Of a DNA stretch of 64,000 nucleotides, positions 11,083 through 21,676 are shown piece after piece. The position numbers and the translations under genes were made by a program. The notes under the pieces were generated by a model. It was not told the DNA's origin, did no database searches, and was given only the letters and a program-made list of their open reading frames with translations. The first letter of the stretch is position 1. The number at the start of each line of letters is the position of its first letter. The stretch is from Arachis hypogaea (lineage: Eukaryota > Streptophyta > Magnoliopsida > Fabales > Fabaceae), in NCBI RefSeq assembly GCF_003086295.3, contig NC_092046.1, positions 106,681,363 to 106,745,362 on the forward strand, read 5' to 3'.

Positions 11083-12519
11083 TGAAGAGAGGAACTTTTG
11101 TGTGGTCTAGAATTTAGAATAAATTCCCGTTGCAAGTATAACTTCTAAACCAACAAAAGTCCTTTCTTACAAACGTTTTGGTTGTCACAAGTAACAAACC
11201 CCTAAATAAATTGATAACCGAAGTATTTAAACCTCGGGTCGTCTTCTCAAGGAACTGCAGGGAGGTATGTTCTTATTATTGGTTATGAGTTTTGTAAATT
11301 GGGGTTTTGAAAGTAAGGAACAAGCAATTTAAATGACAAATAAAATAAATAAATAACTGTAAAATAAACTCTTGCCAAGGTATGAGAAATTGGAAGTCCT
11401 ATCCTAGTTATCCTTATCAATGGTGATGAGAATTGAGTTTTAATCCCACTTAGTTAGCCTTTACTAAAGCAAAAGAAGGTCAAGTGGATCAATTAGTTTG
11501 ATCCTCAGGTCCTAGTCAATTCCTAAGAAAGGACTGGAATTATTAAAGTTCAATTCAATTAGCAAAGACAACAATTATCAATCATGTTGAGTTTGATAAC
11601 TCAAGAGTTGCCAATTAATCAACCAAAGCCAAGAGAAAAAAAATACAAATTATTAATGTAAATAAAGAAAGCAATCATAATTCTGAAATACCTCAAATTA
11701 TATTAAATAGAAAATCAAATCTAAACATGAATGGTTCATAAGCTAATTTGGCAACAAAAGTAATTAAAGGAAAGCATTAAAAGATCTGAAAATAAAAGAG
11801 AAATATAAAGTAAAAGGAATATTGAACCTGATAAAGAGTCGGAATACTAAATTGAAATAACAAGAAATCCTAATCCTAAAACCTAAGAGAGAGGAGAGAA
11901 CCTGTCTCTCTAAAAACTACATCTAAACTATGAAAAGTGAATAATTGGAGACCTCCTATTAATGGATGCATTTCCCCACTTCATAACCTCTAATCTGTGC
12001 CTTCTGGACTTGGATCTGGGCCAAAAAGGGTTTTAGAAATCGCTGGGAGCATTTTCTGTAATTTCTGGTGCGTGGCGTCTGTCATGCGTCTGCGTGGGTC
12101 ACGCGGTCGCGTCATCTGGAGTTTTTCTTGTCACGCGTTCGCTTAGGTCATGCGTCCGCGTCATCTGTGTTCTGCTCATAGCGCGCGTCCGCGTCAGTCA
12201 CGCGTTCGCGTCGCTGCTAGTTTCTTCAAAAACTCCATTTTGTGCTTTCCTTCCATTTTTGTATGTTTCTTTTCCATCCTTTAAGTCATTCCTGCCTTAG
12301 AAGATCTGAAACTTCTCAACACACAAATCACGGCATCGAATGGTAATAAAGGGTAATTAAAAATAAATAATTTCAAAGCATAAGAAACATGTATTTTACA
12401 TATATCACATAGTAAGGAAGGGAAAGTAAAACCATGCAATTTACATGAATAGGTGAGTGAAGGATTGAATAATTCTCTTGAATTAAGCACAATATATATC
12501 ATAAAATATGGGTTTATCA
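11083..12519 (-). mobile_element. Element C 3' LTR
   Basis: Minus-strand start TGATAAACCC at 12519, end ...CTCTCTTCA at 11083, 1,437 bp. Its bases 11083-11128 are absent from the 5' LTR. It matches the 5' LTR at about 98-99% by eye, apart from an extra 50-odd bp of palindrome array in the 5' copy. Confidence 0.88.
12081..12216. repeat. ACGCG palindrome array in C 3' LTR
   Basis: Five or six copies of near-palindromes of the form ACGCGNTCGCGT (for example ACGCGGTCGCGT, ATGCGTCCGCGT, ACGCGTTCGCGT). Close pairs are 17 bp apart. They are very CpG-rich against an AT-rich LTR. The same array, longer, is at 20441-20632 and inside C at 17148-17610. Confidence 0.85.
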
Positions 12520-12533
12520 ACCTCCCCACACTT
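12520..12533 (-). promoter_or_regulatory. Polypurine tract of element C
   Basis: On the minus strand AAGTGTGGGGAGGT directly precedes the LTR start TGATAAACCC. Confidence 0.85.
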
Positions 12534-14297
12534 AAACAATAGCATGTCCTCATGTTAAGTCCAAGATAAAGAGTAAGGTAAGGTTAAAGTGGTGAAATTT
12601 CATGCAATGCAATCTATCCTAAGTGCAACTACCTAAATGAATCATGCAATTCTAATTGTTATTCACTTGTATATAAAACTTACATGTAGTTAAATTAATT
12701 CACATTCTCAAGGAATCATATATGCATAGTCAAACCCTAGATAATGTTAAAGCACTTTTACAATTGAGATGGGTAAAAATATTTTTCAAACTTGCAAGAC
12801 AATTAACAATTCAAGCAGAGATATATGGTGATGAGCTATTGAACCCTCACTGGATTTTGTGTTTACTCTCTAGTCACTCAGTGTTTATTGGGTTAATCAC
12901 TCTATTCTTCTTTTTATCCTTACTTTCTATAACTTTGTTCTTCATCTAACCAATCAACAATTATAGAATACGTCATACAAAAATCGTGAGGTCTTTTTCA
13001 AGGTTGTAATAGGGCCAAGGTAAAGGTAAGGGTATATGTATAAGGCTAAGTGAGCTAATAAGTGAATCCTTGATTAGTCTAAGATCTCACCTAACATACA
13101 TATTTTGTAATTCAAAGTTTCTTAACCTATTTGCCTAACTTTTCTCACTTTGTATTGCAATGCTCACACATTAACTTAAATTTTATCACATGTGCATTGA
13201 TTCTTTTTATTTTGCAATTGGGAAATTTTTTGTATCCCCTTATTTAAATACTGAAAATAAACTTCTTTTTTTTATGCACATGGGAGTTCAGTTGTTTTGG
13301 TTTTACATGAGCATGCTTCCCAAATTTCTGAAATAATTAATTTTTTTAAATTCCTACTTTGTTTCTATCATCCCATGTTCCCATAAAATTCCCTACACTT
13401 AAATAATACACAATTTCTATCCTAAGCTAACCAAGGATTCAACTTGGAATTTTTATTTTATTTTTCTGCTTAAGGCTAGTAATGTCGTTTATAGAACAAG
13501 AGGGGATTAAAAAGCTCAAGGAGGCTAACACGGGTGATGTAAAGGTAGGCTAATTTGGGATAAGTGAGGAAAATTCAAATGATGGCCTCAATCATCTCTT
13601 AGTATGTATCTATACTCTATAAATGGACATATAAATTAAAACAAAGTAAAGAACATCAGAATAAAAAAGAAGGACGAAACACACAGGAATGAAAATTATG
13701 GTTTGAATGTAACCATATAATTAAGCTCAAAACTCACAGGCTGTGTGTTCTCTAGCTCAAACATCATATATTAGTTATACATGTCATGCAAGTAGAAATT
13801 AAGAGTTCCCATTATTCTCAATGTAAAAAAAGAATTTTTTTTTTGTTTTGGGTGGCTTTAAAGTTTTAGTGTTCCTCCTTGATGAAATGTTGTTAACTAA
13901 CTAACATGTTATGTTCTATATACAAGGTGTGTGGATTGTTTTTGATTATGTTAAAGTCTCTAGTTTACTTCCTTTTTATTTTCAATTTAAACCAAACTAT
14001 TATATGCTAAAAGGGGTAAACTATACTAATTAATCCACATATTCTATAACTAATAAGTTAGAATTACAACTAAACTAAATGGCTAAAATATGAACTAAAG
14101 TGCAAAATGCAGAAAATAGAGTAAAAACACATGAAAAGAACAATGTATAAGTACTGAAAGATAAAAATAAAAATAAAGATAAAAATACAAAAAAATAATC
14201 AAAATAAAATAAAAGAGTCTGTAGTGGTTCACCAAAAAATGCGCTAGAGATGGCGACCTCCCCACACTTAAAATAAAGCATCGTCCTCGATGCTCAC
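12534..14297 (-). other. 3' non-coding region of element C
   Basis: AT-rich, no credible ORF. It carries the same kind of sequence as the 3' region of element B (4591-7136, opposite strand), for example the tract around GCTAATAAGTGAATCC. A-rich runs lie at 14100-14200. Confidence 0.55.
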
Positions 14298-15731
14298 TCA
14301 AGCCGGGTGTGAAGGAGTGTCATCACTGGAAGGATGGGCTGCTGGAGTCTCGGTGGTGGCCTGAGGATCTGCAGACTGGATGAGGGTAGGAGGATCTGTC
14401 TGCTGCAGTGGAGGCTCTGACTGGATAGGAATCTCTGCATCTGCAGCCTGAATCTGGTGTGGCACCTCCTGCTGTGGCGCAGCCTGCTCCGGGCCTGCCT
14501 GTTCAGCCTGGGCATGTGTCTCCTCCTCATGAGTGCTCGCCTCCGCCTCAGATGTGTCAGAAGGGGTGTCAGGCTCGGAGAGGATGTCTCCGCCGGATCG
14601 GATCATCAACTTGAGGTGCTCATAGCGTCGCTTGTTGCGATGCTCCATACGGTCCAGGCGGGTGAAGAGTCGATGCACCAAATGGTAAATAAGCTCAGGA
14701 GCAGGTGGAGGTGCAGTAGGTGAGGCTGGTGCAGCAATGGAAGAAGAGGGGGCAGCTGAAGGCGTGGCTGTCTCAGCAGAAGTGGTGAGGAATGGAGGTG
14801 TATATCCAAAAGCCAGAAACTTCCTGCTGTGAGGAATGATCTTCTTGCAGTCTGCAGCAGTCGGCTTCGCATCAGCGTCCTCCCAAGACACGTCAGCTCG
14901 ACGGCCTAGCTGGGTAACCAGGTAAGGGAAAGGAAGGGTGCCTCTGACATGGACCCTGGCCATATAGTGCCGGATGAATCGTGGCAGATACAGGTCCTTA
15001 CCCTCCATCACACACCAGAGGAGGGTGATCATAGCAGCAGGCAGCTCCGTCTCGTGAGTACTCAGCATAACAAAGTTGCTCAGGATCTGGTGCCAGAGCC
15101 GAGCCTCATCATTCAGATACATAAGTTTGATTCCTTTAGGCATTGTGGTGTTCTTACCCATGACCCATGGGACAGTAGGGTCAAGGGCTATCCTTTCCTT
15201 GACAGCATCCTAGTCGAATCTCAGAAACCTCATATCCTCTTCAGCCTTTTGGTAACCGTCAGGCTGATCTGACTTAGGCTGAAGGCGCAGAATATCCTCA
15301 ATGACCTCTTCAGTGACCAGTATCTGTTTCCCTCTGAGGTGCACTATATCCAGGGAAGTCTTGAAATAATTGCAGTAAAACTCTCTTACCCAGGAAGCAT
15401 TGACCTCAGTCAAATTTCTCTCCAAGAAGAACCAGCCTATTTGTTTGATCTGATCGGAGGTGTACTGCTGTAGTTCTTCTGGAATTTTCAAAGTCTTCTC
15501 CAGGTACAGATTTCTAGAGGTAGCAAACACTGGATACTTCAGCTCACAGTATCGGTCAAACTTAGTTGGATCATTGGCAGGGAGGAGCTGGTCAGCCTTC
15601 TCCTGCGGGGTAAAGTGCTTTTCTCGCCAGGAGTCATCATGCATAATCTCCAGGAGAGACATAGAGGATTCAACTCTTTTCCGTTTGCCAGTTGTTGCCT
15701 TTCCTTTTCCCTTTCTTTGAGGGTCAGACAT
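14298..15731 (-). pseudogene. Accessory ORF of element C ('putative plant transposon protein' type)
   Basis: ATG at 15731 (MSDPQRK) begins a 477-codon frame broken once by an in-frame TAG at 15210-15212, after RFD. The N-terminus is basic (KRKR). The core has NASWVREFYCNYF and LRGKQILVTEEVIEDI, which align with REFYANV and VRGVEVDFSSEAIQ in E (41359-42888) and with QEFYANAW and VRGKYLDFSPENVR in outer A (20936-21676). The later part has an A-x-x-W-x-x-I pattern shared by all three. The tail is rich in A, P, S, Q and E. I match it to the plant family annotated as 'putative plant transposon protein domain', from memory; its role is not known. The stop is most simply TGG to TAG. An upstream in-frame hydrophobic extension to 15947 is leader read-through, so the MSDP start is preferred. 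Confidence 0.72.
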
Positions 15732-16760
15732 CCTGAAAAACAGAAATCTAGGATATAATAAAAGCAGAAAAATAAGTAGGCAAATAATAAGATAAGCACA
15801 AAGTGGCAAAGGAGCAGTAGAATTATGAAATGAGTTAAAGAAATGTATATTCTGGATTGTTTCGGAGGTAAAAATCTGAGATGAGAAATCACAAACCAAA
15901 ATAATATATGAGTGGAATACTTGGTAATTAGGAGCAACAATAATCATGCCAGGAGTTAAAAAAGTTGAAAGAGTTAGTTTAAAAGCAGAGGGGGACGTTT
16001 GAAAGTTAAAAGTGGGTAAAATTGAAAAAAAAAAGAGGTTAGAAAGTAAAAATCAGCGAGTTAGTAAAAAGAAAGTCAGAGTAAGTGGCATGATTATTGG
16101 TTTCTAAGTAACAAGAATTTCACAATTTTAAGCAACAGACAACTCATAAGCAAGGAAATCTAGTTGTTGATGATTCATATAGATATAGAAATGGCGAAAA
16201 GTGAAAGCTAATCATCAATAATGTGATTTATTAACCGGAAAAAAAGAGGAATAAGAAAGTGAGCCCGTACATTCATGAATTGGTTTGGTAAAAAGCTGAG
16301 GAGTGCCAAATTCAAATAGCCAAAACCAAAACATGAATGAATATCAAAACAATTTACAGAAAATTGGGCAGCATTCCGGCTAAAATTGGATGTTCCCGGG
16401 TAATAAACAGCAGGCAGAATAGTTCATATAAATTAAAACAAACTGCAAATAGATATAAATAATATGAACATAAAAGAGCAGTCGCAATAGCAGCATGAAC
16501 AGTAAGAACATCATATGAACAATACTAACATCACAGTAACAGCAGAATTGCAAAAATTATAAAACAAGTAGCAAGAACAGCGCAATTAAACAGGCCTAAA
16601 TCCACTAACCACATCCTAGCTACCTAACCACCTAGAATCCACTACAACATACATTGCTAACTATCCTAAATTTAAACATAAACTGACAAAAAATATGCAA
16701 ATAATGATGAATGAAAGAAATGTGGCGTTCGGCAGAACCTGGTAGGCGTATGAACTAAGC
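15732..16760 (-). other. Spacer between ORF1 block and accessory ORF in element C
   Basis: A-rich on the plus strand, with no domain-bearing frame. I see only scattered short direct repeats of ACAGCAG and AGTAACA type near 16480-16580. Confidence 0.5.
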
Positions 16761-16774
16761 TAGGCAACTGAGAG

Positions 16775-17100
16775 ATGGCGGGGGTGTGGTTGTGGTGGTG
16801 CTGGGAGGGGCACGGTGGTTGGTGGCTGTTTAGTGGCAGGGGGGTTCCGGGTGGGGGTAATGGTGGAGAGAGGGTTCAGGAGGAGGAAAGGAAGGGGGTG
16901 AGGGTGATGGTGGTGGGAGGTGCGGCGGTGACGGCACGGTGGTGGTGGTGGTCACGGAGGGGGCAGCGGTGGTGGAGGGAAGAAGAGAAGAGAAAGAGAA
17001 GAAAGAGAGGGAAGGAAGAAGATGGGGTAGTGTTGCGGTCGTGGCTGGGTGGTCAAGGGTGGTGCGGCCGGTGGAGGTAGTTGGGGGGAAGAATGAGGCG
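16775..17100 (+). repeat. G-rich low-complexity tract in element C
   Basis: Plus strand dense in GGTGG, GGGGG and GAGGA runs, for example around 16835-16855 and 16893-16925, giving several clusters of four or more G-runs that could form G-quadruplexes. It is C-rich on the coding (minus) strand. The W/G/R-rich frames here are composition artefacts. Confidence 0.7.
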
Positions 17101-17147
17101 CGATGGGGTAGGGTTTCGCGTCATTGGGGGTTAGTGAATTTGAATCC

Positions 17148-17610
17148 ACGCGAACGCGTGGAGCACGCGATCGCGTGGCTAGGGTGGAATGGGGTTGACG
17201 CGATCGCGCGAGTTACGCGATCGCATGGAATGGGTAGAAGGATGAATGACGCGGTCACGTGAGGCATGCGACCGCGTCGCTGGAAATTGTGCTAAACGCA
17301 CAATTCCAGCGTCGTTTCAGCGCAACTCTCTGTCTCCTTTGCGGTGTTGTGCAATCCATGCGACGCAAACGCATCGCTCACACTTTCGCGTGGGATGGGT
17401 GTTTTGTAAGTGACGCGTTCGCGTGATGGATGTGAACGCGTGGGCCGTTTTGTGCTAAACGCACGACAGCCACACGATTCCAGCCCAGATTTCTGGGCAT
17501 TGGATTTTTACGCCGATTTCTAGATCACGTGTTCGCGTGATTGACGCGGACGCGTGGGAGGAGTTTTTTGCAATTGACGCGAACGCTTTAGCGATGCGAT
17601 CGCGTCGCAC
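17148..17610. repeat. ACGCG palindrome array, internal copy in element C
   Basis: Near-palindromes start at 17148 (ACGCGAACGCGT), 17165, 17198, 17215, 17249 and 17266, so pairs are exactly 17 bp apart and pairs repeat every 50-51 bp. Further units follow to about 17605. It uses the same repeat as the LTR array. Confidence 0.88.
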
Positions 17611-17767
17611 GCCTTTCTCCCCTTTTTTTATATATATGCAAGTATGCAATTATGCAGTATGCAATGTTAATGCAAATGCTATGAATAACATCCAGGTTCA
17701 ATAAAAATAATATAGCATAAAATCAAATAGTACGAAATAAAAATTGAAAAAGAAACGACCATACCAT

Positions 17768-17817
17768 GGTGGGTTGTCTCCCACCTAGCACTTTTAGTTA
17801 AAGTCCTTAAGTTGGAC
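17768..17817 (-). promoter_or_regulatory. Two-hairpin element at ORF1 stop (element C)
   Basis: On the minus strand GTCCAACTTAAGGAC (17817-17803) spans the ORF1 stop codon. Then GGTGGGAGACAACCCACC (17785-17768) forms a perfect 6-bp stem with a 6-base AGACAA loop. Equivalent paired hairpins follow the gag-pro stop in inner A, outer A and E. Confidence 0.75.
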
Positions 17818-19402
17818 ATTGGATGAGCTTTCTGTTATGGTGGCTTATGCTTAAATTCATCCAGAAATCTCCACAATGTTTGGAATGCCAACAGCCTCCG
17901 GGGTCCCAAACTAGGCATGTGAAGCCTTTGAGTAGCTTCAAACAGGTTTTCAGGCTCCCGGGGTGACGAATATCAGAATATTTTCCAGGATCCCAAACTT
18001 TGCTTTTAAATCCGCCTTCCTCTTGATCTATATTTTTCCATCCGGGCGGTTTAGAAATTAGATTCTCACCAAGATGACCAAACGTTTTCCGAGATCCATT
18101 CGATTGAACATGATACCAATCCGTGCATTTCGAGTTGAAGCGTGGAACTTTATTGAACCTTGTGCACCAGCTCTGAGTATGAGCCATTTCCCTCTTACTC
18201 TTAAAGCCGCAGAGAGCTCTAAGCAGGCCATCTGTTTCAAGCAAACCATATTCAAGTGGAAAAATAAAGTTAAAGGTTAAGGATTGTACCCACTTGAAGC
18301 TTGTATTGGGTGGTAATGGCCTTGGGATAGGTGTTTCCAGTGGTTCTATAAGTTCTACTCCCTTGTAATCTTCTGTGAATTCCTCCACTTCTTTGCAAAA
18401 TTCTTTAGCTGCAACTGTGTCCTGATCAAACTCTTCTATGTCTTTCTCATCACTTAAGTCATAAGCTGGAGGTTGAGAGAAATCTACCTCCGCATCATCT
18501 TCGTATTCGCTTGGGGAAGATTCTTCGATCTCAGAGAATTCACTTGCGGATGCAAGTTCATTACTAGGGAAACTTGACTTGAGATTATCATCATCAAGGA
18601 AACGTGCGTCTTGGGTTATTCCGTCTAGTTCTTCATGAAATACCTGCTTTGGGGGTTGTGCACTACCCTCCTTAGCATTAATTGTAACGTCCTTGATGGA
18701 ATTTTTCGCAACTCTGGATTCCCATGGAGGTTCAGCATCTCCTAAATCTTCAATCAGTACTTCTTCTTCTTGGATAATTTGAGCTTCCTCCAATTGTTCC
18801 AGAACAAAGTTATGCTCATTATTGCCCACTGGAGTTTCTAGTGTCTCCTTCATGCTACGTTCATCATTAGATTCTCCACATAAAGCTATTGGAGTTCCTT
18901 GAGGGTTTAAATGTCTGGAAGATAATTGATGTATTGCTTGCTCCAGCTGATGAAGGGTTGTATGAAGTTGATCTACTGTTTCCTTGAGGCGAGCCTGTGA
19001 TTCTCGAGGTGATGGATTTGGACATGGTACATGGGGAAGTGGTGGTGTTTGAGAGTAATTGGATTGGAATTGGGGTAAATAAGGATCATATGGTGGTGAA
19101 TGGTGAAAAGGAGCTTGTGAGTGTGGTGGTTCAAAGTTATGTTGAGAGGATGTTCTATAGGCACAGGGTGGGGCTTGTTGGTAGTTACAAGGTTGTCCAC
19201 CATATCTATTAGCTTGGTATACATTGTAAAATAGTCTTTGTCCATGATATCTTGGAGGGTGTTGTTTCCTAAAAGGTTGATCAAATCCTCTTGGCTCCAT
19301 CCATCTTTGATATCTCTGACCTTGATGCATGTTCCTGCTATAACTTCCGTTCCCTTCAACAATATTAGAACCAAACTCAAAGCGAAAGGGGTGAGAATTC
19401 AT
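17807..19402 (-). CDS. ORF1 of element C: unrecognised Q/P-rich, acidic protein, 531 aa
   Basis: Uninterrupted frame from ATG at 19402 (MNSHPF), the first ATG after the leader. The frame remains open upstream to 19558, but that part is LTR and leader. Residues about 15-140 are rich in Q, P, Y and H. About 145-175 look like a coiled coil (RLKETVDQLHTTLHQLEQAI). About 200-375 are strongly acidic. The last 160 residues are basic and rich in C, W, G and H with repeated WDPG motifs. I do not recognise a Gag, zinc-knuckle or enzyme domain. It occupies the gag position of the element and B keeps both ends of it, so it may be a family-specific structural or packaging protein; that is inference. It is the only long intact frame in C, which hints at a recent requirement or a young insertion. 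Confidence 0.6.
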   Translation of the reverse strand: MNSHPFRFEFGSNIVEGNGSYSRNMHQGQRYQRWMEPRGFDQPFRKQHPPRYHGQRLFYNVYQANRYGGQPCNYQQAPPCAYRTSSQHNFEPPHSQAPFHHSPPYDPYLPQFQSNYSQTPPLPHVPCPNPSPRESQARLKETVDQLHTTLHQLEQAIHQLSSRHLNPQGTPIALCGESNDERSMKETLETPVGNNEHNFVLEQLEEAQIIQEEEVLIEDLGDAEPPWESRVAKNSIKDVTINAKEGSAQPPKQVFHEELDGITQDARFLDDDNLKSSFPSNELASASEFSEIEESSPSEYEDDAEVDFSQPPAYDLSDEKDIEEFDQDTVAAKEFCKEVEEFTEDYKGVELIEPLETPIPRPLPPNTSFKWVQSLTFNFIFPLEYGLLETDGLLRALCGFKSKREMAHTQSWCTRFNKVPRFNSKCTDWYHVQSNGSRKTFGHLGENLISKPPGWKNIDQEEGGFKSKVWDPGKYSDIRHPGSLKTCLKLLKGFTCLVWDPGGCWHSKHCGDFWMNLSISHHNRKLIQCPT

Positions 19403-19488
19403 AGTAGCTAAAAAAAATAAAAAGGGAAAAACAAAAACAAATAAACAAGTAAAAGAAAAATATTTACAATAACCAATAATAAGGCACA
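19403..19488 (-). other. Leader of element C lacking a primer binding site
   Basis: The LTR sequence stops at CTTGCAACG and runs straight into leader sequence (minus ...TTATTGGTTATTGTAAATA) that in element B lies about 30 bases after the PBS. Some 46 bp of LTR end plus the tRNA-Asp PBS are missing. Confidence 0.8.
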
Positions 19489-20930
19489 CGTTGCAAGTAT
19501 AGCTTCTAAACCAACAAAAGTCCTTTCTTACAAACGTTTTGGTTGTCACAAGCAACAAACCCTAAATAAATTGATAACCGAAGTATTTAAACCTCGGGTC
19601 ATCTTCTCAAGGAACTGCAGGGAGGTATGTTCTTATTATTGGTTATGAGTTTTGTAAATTGGGGTTTTGAAAGTAAGGAACAAGCAATTTAAATGACAAA
19701 TAAAATAAATAAATAACTGTAAAATAAACTCTTGCCAAGGTATGAGAAATTGGAAGTCCTATCCTAGTTATCCTTATCAATGGTGATGAGAATTGAGTTT
19801 TAATCCCACTTAGTTAGCCTTTACTAAAGCAAAGGAAGGTCAAGTGGATCAATTAGTTTGATCCTCAGGTCCTAGTTAATTCCTAAGAAAGGACTGGAAT
19901 TATTGAAGTTCAATTCAATTAGCAAAGACAACAATTATCAATCATGTTGAGTTTGATAACTCAAGAGTTGCCAATTAATCAACCAAAGCCAAGAGAAAAA
20001 AAATACAAATTATTAATGTAAATAAAGGAAAGCAATCATAATTCTGAAATACCTCAAATTATATTAAATAGAAAATCAAATCTAAACATGAATGGTTCAT
20101 AAGCCAATTTGGCAACAAAAGTAATTAAAGGAAAGCATTAAAATATCTAAAAATAAAAGAGAAATATAAAGTAAAAGGAATATTGAACCTGATAAAGAGT
20201 CGGAATACTAAAATGAAATAACAAGAAATCCTAATCCTAAAACCTAAGAGAGAGGAGAGAACCTCTCTCTCTAAAAACTACATCTAAACTATGAAAAGTG
20301 AATAATTGGAGACCTCCTATGAATGGATGCATTCCCCCACTTCATAACCTCTAATATGTGCCTTCTGGACTTGGATCTGGGCCAAAAAGGGTTTCAGAAA
20401 TTGCTGGGAGCATTTTCTGTAATTTCTGGTGCGTGGCGTCTGTCACGCGTCCGCGTGGGTCACGCGATCGCGTCATCTGGAGTTTTCCTTGTCACGCATT
20501 CGCTTAGGTCATGCGTCCGCGTCATCTGTGTTCTGCTCATAGCGTGCGTCCGCGTCAGTAACGCGTTCGCGTCGCTGCCTTTTCGCACTGGGCATGCGGC
20601 CACGTCGTCCATGCGTTCGCGTCGCTGCCAGTTTCTTCAAAAACTCCATTTTGTGCTTTCCTTCTATTTTTGTATGTTTCCTTTCCATCCTTTAAGTCAT
20701 TCCTGCCTTATAAGATCTGAAACTTCTCAACACACAAATCACGGCATCAAATGGTAATAAAGAATAATTAAAAATAAATAATTTCAAAGCATAAGAAACA
20801 TGTATTTCACATATATCACATAGTAAGGAAGGAAAAGTAAAACCATGCAATTTACATGAATAGGTGAGTGAAGGATTGAATAAATCTCTTGAATTGAGCA
20901 CAATATATATCATAAAATATGGGTTTATCA
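19489..20930 (-). mobile_element. Element C 5' LTR, 3' end truncated
   Basis: Minus-strand start TGATAAACCC at 20930. Colinear with 11129-12519 and about 98-99% identical by eye, with one extra block of the ACGCG array (20441-20632). The terminal 46 bp found in the 3' LTR are missing. Confidence 0.88.
20441..20632. repeat. ACGCG palindrome array in C 5' LTR
   Basis: Same array as 12081-12216 with additional units (ACGCGTCCGCGT, ACGCGATCGCGT, ATGCGGCCACGT, ATGCGTTCGCGT). The extra block of roughly 50 bp shows the array changes by whole units between two otherwise near-identical LTRs. Confidence 0.85.
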
Positions 20931-20935
20931 AAGGC

Positions 20936-21676
20936 TAACCTTGCCAAAGTGGAAGACTTGTCCGCCACCTTGTAGAGTTCTAGGGATATAACCTCATGAA
21001 CTTCTACTTCCTCTCCAATCATGATGCTATGGATCATGATAGCTCGGTCTATAGTAACTTCAGACCGGTTGGTAGTGGGAATGGTTGAGCATTGGATGAA
21101 CTCCAACCATCCCCTAGCCACGGGCTTGAGGTCATGCCTTCTTACTTGGACCGGCTTCCCTCTTGAATCTCTTTTCCATTGAGCGCCCTCTTCACAAATG
21201 TCTATGAGGACTTAGTCCAACCTTTGATCAAAGTTGACCCTTCTAGTGTAGGGGTGTGCATCTCCTTGCATCATTGGCAAGTTGAATGCCAACCTTACAT
21301 TTTCCGGACTGAAATCTAAGTATTTCCCCCGAACCATTGTAAGCCAATTCTTTAGATCCGGGTTCACACTTTGATCATGGTTCTTGGTGATCCATGCATT
21401 GGCATAGAACTCTTGAACCATTAAGATTCTGACTTGTTGAATGGGGTTGGTGAGAACTTCCCAACCTCTTCTTCGAATCTCATGTCGGATCTATAGATAT
21501 TCATCCTTTTTGAGCTTGAAAGGGACCTCGGGAATCACTTTCTTCTTGGCCACAACTTCATAGAAGTGGTCTTGATGCACCCTTGAGATGAATCTCTCCA
21601 TCTCCCATGACTCGGAGGTGGAAGCTTTTGTCTTCCCTTTCCTCTTTCTAGAGGTTTCTCCGGCGTTTGGTGCCAT
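20936..21676 (-). pseudogene. Accessory ORF of outer A, N-terminal part
   Basis: ATG at 21676 (MAPNAGETSRKRKGKTK), a basic start. Two in-frame stops interrupt it, TAG near 21490 (after DEYL) and TAA near 21212 (after QRLD). Both are one C-to-T change from a glutamine codon. Conserved blocks are QEFYANAW, VRGKYLDFSPENVRLAF and ARGWLEFIQ...GEEVEVHEVI, matching E and C. Element C cuts the frame at 20935 and the rest is at 10672-11077. The family is the 'putative plant transposon protein' type, of unknown function. The start is shared with inner A at 24929. Confidence 0.75.

Larger units (their letters stand above)
11083..20930 (-). mobile_element. Element C: non-autonomous Athila-like, 9.85 kb
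   Basis: Bounded by a perfect TSD AAGGC (11078-11082 and 20931-20935) inside the accessory ORF of outer A. Minus-strand order: 5' LTR (19489-20930, 3' end missing), leader without PBS, ORF1 (17807-19402), two-hairpin element, ACGCG palindrome array, G-rich tract, accessory ORF (14298-15731), long 3' non-coding region, PPT, 3' LTR (11083-12519). No Gag, protease, RT or integrase domain was recognised, so it would depend on other elements for every protein step. Confidence 0.9.

Noticed and set aside
16775..17262. Overlapping W/G/R-rich ORFs on the plus strand
   Set aside because: Composition artefact of the G-rich tract of element C, antisense to its genes.
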